Origin: Alphaproteobacteria bacterium
GTDB lineage: Bacteria; Pseudomonadota; Alphaproteobacteria; RF32; CAG-239
DNA: 48,601 bases
Reading direction: 5' to 3'
NCBI GenBank assembly: GCA_017465405.1
Contig: JAFTWG010000016.1
Location: 1-48,601, forward strand
The notes beneath the pieces were generated by a model. That model ran no database searches. It saw only the letters and a program-made list of their open reading frames with translations, and was not told where the DNA came from. This document shows, one piece after another, positions 43,197 through 48,601 of this stretch. A program made the position numbers and the translations under genes. Each line of letters begins with the position of its first letter. Position 1 is the stretch's first letter.

Positions 43197-44651
43197 ATGC
43201 TAATACCCAAGAATAATGCGAACCAAATGAGGACTCGCATATTAGTTAAGATTGTTGAAAAGTTTTTGCAAGGTCGTTTTGCCGATGCGGACAGAATACC
43301 TTTAGAATTGCGCCCCAAGGGTGAACCGTTCAGCCGTTGTTGTATATACAAAGACAGAGCAATTCTGAAATATCGTTGTATGGCAAGTATGGGTTTTGCT
43401 CCCGAAGATGAAACCGATGAATTGACCTCATTGAAAGAATATGGTGAAAAAGCCCTAGAACGTAGTGAACATGCTCCAAACAAATTGGCAGTTATTACCG
43501 ATGCTTGTTCAGCTTGCGTAAAATCTCGTTATATGGTTACCGATGCCTGCAGAGGTTGTTTTGCACAACCTTGTCAGGTTAACTGTCCTAAACAGGCAAT
43601 AACCATTGTAAACGGCCGTTCACATATTGATGAAACAAAGTGTATTGCTTGCGGACGTTGTCAAGAAGTTTGTCCGTATCACGCAGTAATCCGTGTTCCT
43701 ATTCCTTGTGAAGAAGCTTGTCCGGTCGGAGCAATCAGCAAAGACGAATTCGGTAAAGAGCACATTGATGTTGAAAAATGTATTTTGTGCGGCAAGTGTT
43801 TACAATCTTGTCCTTTTGGTGCCGTAGTTGAAATGTCACAAATTGTTGACGTTATCAAACACATTCACGAAGGAAACAAAAAGGTTGTGGCTATGCTTGC
43901 TCCTGCCGTAATCGGACAATTCCCCGGAACAATCAATCAACTCATCGGAGCATTGAAAAAAGTAGGATTCGCAGATGTTGTAGAAGTTGCGGCCGGAGCC
44001 GATGTAACGACTCGAAACGAGGCTGCAGAATTTATCGAAAAAATGGAAAATGGCGAAAAACTGATGACAACATCTTGTTGTCCTGCATATTGCAAAGCAG
44101 CCGAAGTTCATATTCCGGAAATTAAACCTTTTGTATCCCATACAAAAGCACCAATGTATTATACTGCGGAAATGCTCAAAAAAGAACAACCAGATTGTGT
44201 TGCAGTTTTTGTCGGACCATGTTTGGCAAAACGTATCGAAGCAGAAAAAGATCCTAACGTTGACTATGTTCTTACATTTGAAGAAATCGGTGCAATGTTG
44301 GTTGCCGGAGGCATAAATGTTATGGATTGCGAACCGGAAGATTTTGCAAAAATCTCAAGTGCACAATCTCGTCGTTTTCCTGTCAGCGGTGGTGTTGCCG
44401 GAGCGGTTGCATCATTAGTTGAAGGAAAGGCAGACTACAAACCGACTGCAATTAATGGTTTGAGTAAAGCAAACATTAAATTGTTAAAACAATATGCCAC
44501 AAAAGGCTGTGATTTTAACATGATAGAAGTGATGTGCTGTGAAGGCGGATGCGTTGCCGGTCCTGGTTGTGTAGCTCTTCCGAAAAAGTCAGCTATTATG
44601 GTTGAAAATTATGTTAAAACAGGTCCAAATCTCAAAGAAATGGATGAATAG
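43197..44651 (+). CDS. [FeFe]-hydrogenase, group B-like
   Basis: A 484-aa enzyme catalysing reversible H2 formation. The N-terminal part has a run of cysteines (C48, C49, C61) and several 4Fe-4S motifs (residues about 104-205). The H-cluster motifs are complete: L1 TSCCPAY (292-298), L2 GPCLAKR (340-346) and L3 MCCEGGCVAGPG (446-457). The proton-transfer cysteine of L1 is kept, so it should be catalytic. The layout fits group B of the [FeFe]-hydrogenases, common in anaerobic gut bacteria and rare in alphaproteobacteria. Maturases HydE, HydF and HydG are not in the window. The operon ends with a terminator after this gene. Confidence 0.9.
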   Translation: MLIPKNNANQMRTRILVKIVEKFLQGRFADADRIPLELRPKGEPFSRCCIYKDRAILKYRCMASMGFAPEDETDELTSLKEYGEKALERSEHAPNKLAVITDACSACVKSRYMVTDACRGCFAQPCQVNCPKQAITIVNGRSHIDETKCIACGRCQEVCPYHAVIRVPIPCEEACPVGAISKDEFGKEHIDVEKCILCGKCLQSCPFGAVVEMSQIVDVIKHIHEGNKKVVAMLAPAVIGQFPGTINQLIGALKKVGFADVVEVAAGADVTTRNEAAEFIEKMENGEKLMTTSCCPAYCKAAEVHIPEIKPFVSHTKAPMYYTAEMLKKEQPDCVAVFVGPCLAKRIEAEKDPNVDYVLTFEEIGAMLVAGGINVMDCEPEDFAKISSAQSRRFPVSGGVAGAVASLVEGKADYKPTAINGLSKANIKLLKQYATKGCDFNMIEVMCCEGGCVAGPGCVALPKKSAIMVENYVKTGPNLKEMDE

Positions 44652-44668
44652 TTTTACGTTAAAACAGC

Positions 44669-44700
44669 AAAAACCGCTCTGTTTTTGGAGCGGTTTTTTT
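44669..44700 (+). terminator. Terminator of the hydrogenase operon
   Basis: An 11-bp stem AAAAACCGCTC / GAGCGGTTTTT with an 8-base loop and T-run, 18 bases after the hydrogenase stop. Confidence 0.9.
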
Positions 44701-44726
44701 ATTGGAATGAGATATGTTTAAGTCTG

Positions 44727-44957
44727 CTAGTTGAGATATTTTTTAATTTCTTTAGTATCCTTAAAATGTTTAATTTGGTTAAAAACTTTATCGGCAAAAG
44801 CCTTTTTAGCCATATAAGTAATAAATAATGGTTCTTCCAATTTGAGTTTTCCGAGAGTGTCTTCCAAAGCTTCAAAACTTTGATATATTTTATTGAGCAA
44901 CAAAATTTCTTGAGCAGTATTTTGTTCGATATATTTATTATTGTTTATATTTTTCAT
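44727..44957 (-). CDS. Small helical hypothetical protein
   Basis: A 76-aa protein. The frame is open to 45104, but ATG 44957 has GGAG seven bases upstream and starts a compositionally normal protein, whereas the upstream part overlaps a palindromic intergenic region. It is helical and charged, with no motif recognised. Confidence 0.55.
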   Translation of the reverse strand: MKNINNNKYIEQNTAQEILLLNKIYQSFEALEDTLGKLKLEEPLFITYMAKKAFADKVFNQIKHFKDTKEIKKYLN

Positions 44958-45039
44958 TGTTGTTCTCCACTTGTTTTTATCTTGTAAAAAAATATAAACA
45001 CAATTTTTTTTATATGTGTAGGGGTAAAAAATCGTACTC

Positions 45040-45062
45040 GGTGTACGAAAAATTCGTACACC
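45040..45062. promoter_or_regulatory. 10-bp perfect inverted repeat (candidate regulator site)
   Basis: GGTGTACGAA and TTCGTACACC are exact reverse complements with a 3-base spacer, between the divergent small gene and the autotransporter. It lacks a T-run on either side. The region 44958-45308 holds no gene besides such sites. Confidence 0.45.
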
Positions 45063-45195
45063 CCGACTACTTGAAAAAAGATAAATATCTTTATAAAAAA
45101 GCAAAAATAAGTAAGATTAAGGATTTCAACAAAAAATGGCTAAATTTTTCTTGTGTAAAATCAAGGTATTGTTGATGTGTTTGTTCCGATTATAT

Positions 45196-45272
45196 GTACA
45201 TTTATTTTGAACACAATTTTTCCTCTGCAAGCCTTGTTTTTGGGTCTTGATTTTTGACTCAAATAAATGTAC
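45196..45272. promoter_or_regulatory. 12-bp inverted repeat pair spanning the autotransporter promoter region
   Basis: GTACATTTATTT (45196-45207) and its exact complement (45261-45272) are separated by 53 bases. The right arm lies between a TTGACT (45254-45259) and a TAATTA (45276-45281), a possible promoter with a 16-base spacer, about 28 bases before the autotransporter ATG. Confidence 0.45.
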
Positions 45273-45308
45273 GTTTAATTATGTTTAAACTAAACCGGAG
45301 ATTTCCCA

Positions 45309-48300
45309 ATGAAATACAAAGCATTCCCCCTTCTTTTAGCCACCACATTTTTATCAACACCCGCAGTTGCACAGACTGTGCCGGAAATTAATGCTGATTA
45401 TTTGAATAACCTGACTTCAGATAAAGTTAGCTTGCAAAAGGTTGAAGCTGCCGGAGAAAATACCATAGAAATTGACGGTAATTACTATCAATATACGTAT
45501 GACACCCCTGAAGGATATTATGAAGTAAAAAATGGATCTAAAGATATATCAAATATCAGTTTTTCAACATCTTCTTTAGATGTGTATGCGGGGCTAGGTG
45601 TTAATGTTGGATATGATAGCGGTAATTATGGTAATATAGAGAATAAATCTTTTATAAATAATAAGGTAACAGGAACTTTCACCTATAATGGGGGAAGCTC
45701 TAGGCATTTATATGTTTTTGGAGCGGCGGTTGCAAATAGGGGAGAAATAAATGATATTGTTTCCGATTTTATTAGTAATTCGATAGATGTTATTAAAGGC
45801 GGAAAGGGGGATGTTACTGCTTCTGGTGGAGCTCTCATAAATAATAAGATTATAGGTAGTATAACAGGAGATTTTATTGATAATTATGTTAGTAGTCTAG
45901 AATCTTTTGGTGGTGCTATTTGTAATGGTTGGTCTTGTGATGAAGATTGGGTAAATATGGGAGCGCCTAAAGCTAGTATTGGTGATATAAATGGCGATTT
46001 TATAGGTAATTATGCTATGGCAACGGCTTCGAGTATGTATGGATCCTCTGCTAAAGGAGGAGCGATTTATAATCATACGAGCAGAGCAGATGGAGGGGCA
46101 ACAGTAACTATTGGTAGTATCATAGGTGATTTTATTGGCAACTATGTAACATCAGTTTATAGTGAAGCATCAGGGGGAGCTATTTATAATATGGCTGACT
46201 ATCTTGGGACGGCTACTATCGGTAATATTCACGGTAATTTTATTGGCAACTATGCTCAAGGTTATTACGACTTAGGAGGAGCCATTTATAATTATGCAAA
46301 TTCAAGTGCAAAAGCAACAATCGGTAATATAATAGGAGATTTTATAGGAAATTATGCTAGTAGAGGAGGAGCTATTTATACTAATTGTGCAGGCACAGCT
46401 TCGGCTATAGCATCTATAGGGGATATAACAGGAAATTTCATTAATAATCATGCAAAATATGATGGAGGTGCAATTAGTAGTTTTTCAGGAGAAATAGGAA
46501 ATATTACCGGAAATTTTATCAATAACTATGTTATATCAACAAATGAAGCTGAAGGGGGAGCTATTTATGGTGGAAAGTTAGGAAATATAACCGGAGATTT
46601 TATAGGAAATTATGTGAGCAGTTATTCATCGGCTATGGGCGGAGCTATTTATTCATCAAATAAAATTAGTTCTATTAAAGCTGAAAATATCAGCGAAAAT
46701 AGAGCTATCTCTACAGATGATTCGGCAAAAGGCGGTTTTTTATATAGTGAAGAATATGGTGCTGTAAAAAATATATCCGGAAATATATATAATAACTTTG
46801 CTCAAGGAAAAAGTGCCGAAGGCGGCGCTGTATACAGTTCTTCTTATTCCGATATTATAAAAATTGAAGCAACTGTTGATAATGACCCGAATTATGTTAT
46901 TGGTCCTGTGTATTTAACGTTGTTTGCGGAAATAACTGAAACACAAAGTTTTAATGATGTAAACTTTGACAATAATAAAGCTATCGCAAGTGACGGAAAT
47001 GCTGTAGGTGGTGCTATTGTTTTTGCTTCTTCTATAGGATTGGAGGATAATGTATCATCTGATGAAATTAGAGCTGAAGATGGTAATATATATGGTCCTG
47101 ATGGCAATATTATTACCTTAGAAGAGTTTGTTGAATTATACACCGATTTATTAGTAGAACAATTAGGCGGTTTTACAACTTATGAAGAAGCATTAGCTGC
47201 TATCGGAGGAGTAGATCAGAAATCATTTGAAATAACAAATGCAACTTTTACAAATAATGTTTCGCAAGCAGATAATGGTATAGCTATGGGTGGTGCTATT
47301 GCTAATGCTGTGGATGGAGTTTTAACTAACAGTTCGTTTGCTAATAATAAAGCAATAGGTAAAGCAGCTTTAGGCGGTGCTATATATAATAGCGGAGATT
47401 TAACAATCGTTGCTGATAATTATCAATCTGTTTTCAGCGGAAATATGGCAAATGATAAAGACAATGATATATACAACAGTAGTTCATCTACCTTACTTCT
47501 TTCTGCTGTCAATGGCGGAGAAATTATCTTCAATGATGGTATTGATGGTGACAAAGGCTACAAACTGACAGTAGAGGGCGACGGAGAAGTTATTGTTAAC
47601 TCTACAATCGAAAATGTCGGAGAATTAAATATTAACGGCGGTAATCTTACAATTTCGTCAGCTAAAAGCAATCAAGAAAGACGTGTTGTGCTTTCTAGTA
47701 TAAGCAACAAAACAGCCAGTTACAGTTTTAATAAAATTAACATGGTTGGTGGTAATTTGAATTTAGCCAACTTGGTAATTGATGAAATCAAAACATCAGG
47801 TCTTTATTCTGATAACGGAACATTGCATATAGACGTTGATCCGGTTAAAATGACGTCAGACAAGTTGAGTGTTGACGGTAATGTTGAAGGAACAACAAAA
47901 CTCGTTGTTCATACGGCATCAAACGATGATCTCAATGGTAAAATTGTTTTTGCGGAATCCGTAAACGATAGCACGGGTAATGAGAAATCTTTCGAAATCT
48001 CTCGTGTATATAAAAGTCCGTATATGTATGAAGTGAAACATCAAAGTTCTTCTGAAAATGGGAATGAATGGTATTTTGAATCTGATACTGAAGAAAATCC
48101 GGATTATCAACCACTGGGACCAATTGAAGTAGCGCCGGAAGTTATCGGGTTTGAAGCGGTGACATCTGCCGGATTAGCACAAACCAATGGAATGGTTTAT
48201 AATATTATGCGCAAAGTCGGTGTAAATCGTTTGTTCTGTCCGGGTTGTGGTTTCTATGACTATAACTGGGATGGCGAAGCTTTCCATAATGCTTGGGTAG

Positions 48301-48601
48301 ATACAACCTACAACGGCTTAACAATAGAAGCTCCGGTAGAGATTGATGCAAAAGTCTGGGGTATTGAAGCCGGTTCAGATATTCAACACGATTTGAATAA
48401 TAAACTCGGTATATTCGCATCATATCGTCAAGGTAATTACGAAATGAACGGAAAGGGAGAAAAATATTACTCCACAATCGGAAGTGAAATCGATATCGAC
48501 AGTTATTTAGCCGGTTTATATTATCGTTATGACCATAATAACTGGTATGCTTTTGCTACTGCTTATGCCGGAATTCAAAGTGCCGAAATAAAAACCGATG
48601 A
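45309..48601 (+). CDS. Autotransporter with beta-helix repeats, 3' end outside the window
   Basis: The frame is open from ATG 45309 (GGAG eight bases upstream) to the window end, about 1097 codons with no stop. Residues 1-22 are a signal peptide (TPAVAQ). A passenger of about 900 residues follows. It contains roughly ten or more imperfect repeats of about 30-45 residues built on IGNI.GDFIGNY ... GGAIYN, the pattern of right-handed beta-helix adhesins. From about residue 960 (AGLAQTNGMVYNIMRKVGVNRLF) the autotransporter translocator starts, and amphipathic strands such as LGIFASYRQGNYEMNG and YLAGLYYRYDHNNWYAFATAYAG belong to the C-terminal barrel, which is cut by the window edge. A CPGCG motif at the barrel entrance is unusual. 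It is likely a surface adhesin or structural protein. Confidence 0.88.
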   Translation, partial: MKYKAFPLLLATTFLSTPAVAQTVPEINADYLNNLTSDKVSLQKVEAAGENTIEIDGNYYQYTYDTPEGYYEVKNGSKDISNISFSTSSLDVYAGLGVNVGYDSGNYGNIENKSFINNKVTGTFTYNGGSSRHLYVFGAAVANRGEINDIVSDFISNSIDVIKGGKGDVTASGGALINNKIIGSITGDFIDNYVSSLESFGGAICNGWSCDEDWVNMGAPKASIGDINGDFIGNYAMATASSMYGSSAKGGAIYNHTSRADGGATVTIGSIIGDFIGNYVTSVYSEASGGAIYNMADYLGTATIGNIHGNFIGNYAQGYYDLGGAIYNYANSSAKATIGNIIGDFIGNYASRGGAIYTNCAGTASAIASIGDITGNFINNHAKYDGGAISSFSGEIGNITGNFINNYVISTNEAEGGAIYGGKLGNITGDFIGNYVSSYSSAMGGAIYSSNKISSIKAENISENRAISTDDSAKGGFLYSEEYGAVKNISGNIYNNFAQGKSAEGGAVYSSSYSDIIKIEATVDNDPNYVIGPVYLTLFAEITETQSFNDVNFDNNKAIASDGNAVGGAIVFASSIGLEDNVSSDEIRAEDGNIYGPDGNIITLEEFVELYTDLLVEQLGGFTTYEEALAAIGGVDQKSFEITNATFTNNVSQADNGIAMGGAIANAVDGVLTNSSFANNKAIGKAALGGAIYNSGDLTIVADNYQSVFSGNMANDKDNDIYNSSSSTLLLSAVNGGEIIFNDGIDGDKGYKLTVEGDGEVIVNSTIENVGELNINGGNLTISSAKSNQERRVVLSSISNKTASYSFNKINMVGGNLNLANLVIDEIKTSGLYSDNGTLHIDVDPVKMTSDKLSVDGNVEGTTKLVVHTASNDDLNGKIVFAESVNDSTGNEKSFEISRVYKSPYMYEVKHQSSSENGNEWYFESDTEENPDYQPLGPIEVAPEVIGFEAVTSAGLAQTNGMVYNIMRKVGVNRLFCPGCGFYDYNWDGEAFHNAWVDTTYNGLTIEAPVEIDAKVWGIEAGSDIQHDLNNKLGIFASYRQGNYEMNGKGEKYYSTIGSEIDIDSYLAGLYYRYDHNNWYAFATAYAGIQSAEIKTD

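Noticed and set aside
40010..44651. Possibility that the two hydrogenases are one duplicated gene
   Set aside because: They differ in domain order, L1 motif and length, and belong to different recognised types, so recent duplication is unlikely.
44957..45175. Plus-strand open frame of 72 codons between the hydrogenase operon and the autotransporter
   Set aside because: No ribosome binding site, composition dominated by AT-rich codons, and it overlaps the palindrome and the start of the opposite-strand gene.
46892..48477. Several minus-strand frames under the autotransporter
   Set aside because: The plus-strand frame is open over the whole 3.3 kb with signal peptide, repeats and barrel; the minus frames have no start signals or motifs.

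Overview
The window is AT-rich bacterial chromosome with dense coding. The conserved genes (ihfB next to a LapA/DUF1049 gene, an ELM1/DUF1022 protein, parE, accA, accD) suggest an alphaproteobacterium. The low GC, the [FeFe]-hydrogenases and an apparently trimmed biosynthetic locus suggest an anaerobic, host-associated (gut-type) lineage rather than a free-living one. This placement is an inference from gene content; no rRNA is present.

Region 1 (about 1.3-17.1 kb, + strand) is the most unusual part. A short membrane protein is followed by four consecutive, paralogous VirB6/TrbL-type polytopic proteins (843, 430, 742 and 978 aa). Each has a secretion signal or lipobox and a different tail. 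The fourth carries an M23 peptidoglycan-peptidase domain in its periplasmic N-terminus. A strong terminator closes this block. Then come an XRE regulator with a degenerate S24 domain and a perfect 12-bp palindrome upstream, a repetitive 697-aa protein, a 176-aa protein, a secretin-like lipoprotein, a bitopic membrane protein, a second terminator and a lone type IV prepilin. No VirB4, VirB8-11 or VirD4 is visible, so this looks like the channel/outer-membrane part of a divergent envelope-spanning secretion or pilus-like machine whose motor is encoded elsewhere. A degenerate alpha/beta-hydrolase gene precedes it.

Region 2 (17.1-23.9 kb) holds a DUF1349 protein, a CbpA-like J protein, a lipoprotein, a periplasmic protein, ELM1, a holin-like protein with an internal duplication, a ZupT-type metal transporter, two small proteins of unknown function, a GNAT acetyltransferase and tRNA-Ala(GGC). 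Upstream of the tRNA lie two tandem 168-bp repeats, each carrying the first 21 nt of that tRNA.

Region 3 (23.9-33.5 kb, - strand) is housekeeping: parE, dnaK, a divergent thymidine/AMP phosphorylase-like gene, accD, lapA-like, ihfB, rmuC, accA.

Region 4 (33.6-39.7 kb, + strand) has a two-TM acidic-tail protein, yejA and yejB without yejE/yejF, a Gfo/Idh/MocA dehydrogenase and truA.

Region 5 (39.7-44.7 kb, + strand) is a hydrogen-metabolism operon: thioredoxin-fold [2Fe-2S] ferredoxin, PAS-containing sensory-type [FeFe]-hydrogenase, SpoIIE/PP2C-type phosphatase, second [2Fe-2S] ferredoxin and a group B-like [FeFe]-hydrogenase. It is closed by a terminator.

Region 6 (45.3 kb to the window end) is the 5' 3.3 kb of a large autotransporter with beta-helix repeats, cut by the window edge inside its beta-barrel. 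Its upstream region contains two notable inverted repeats.
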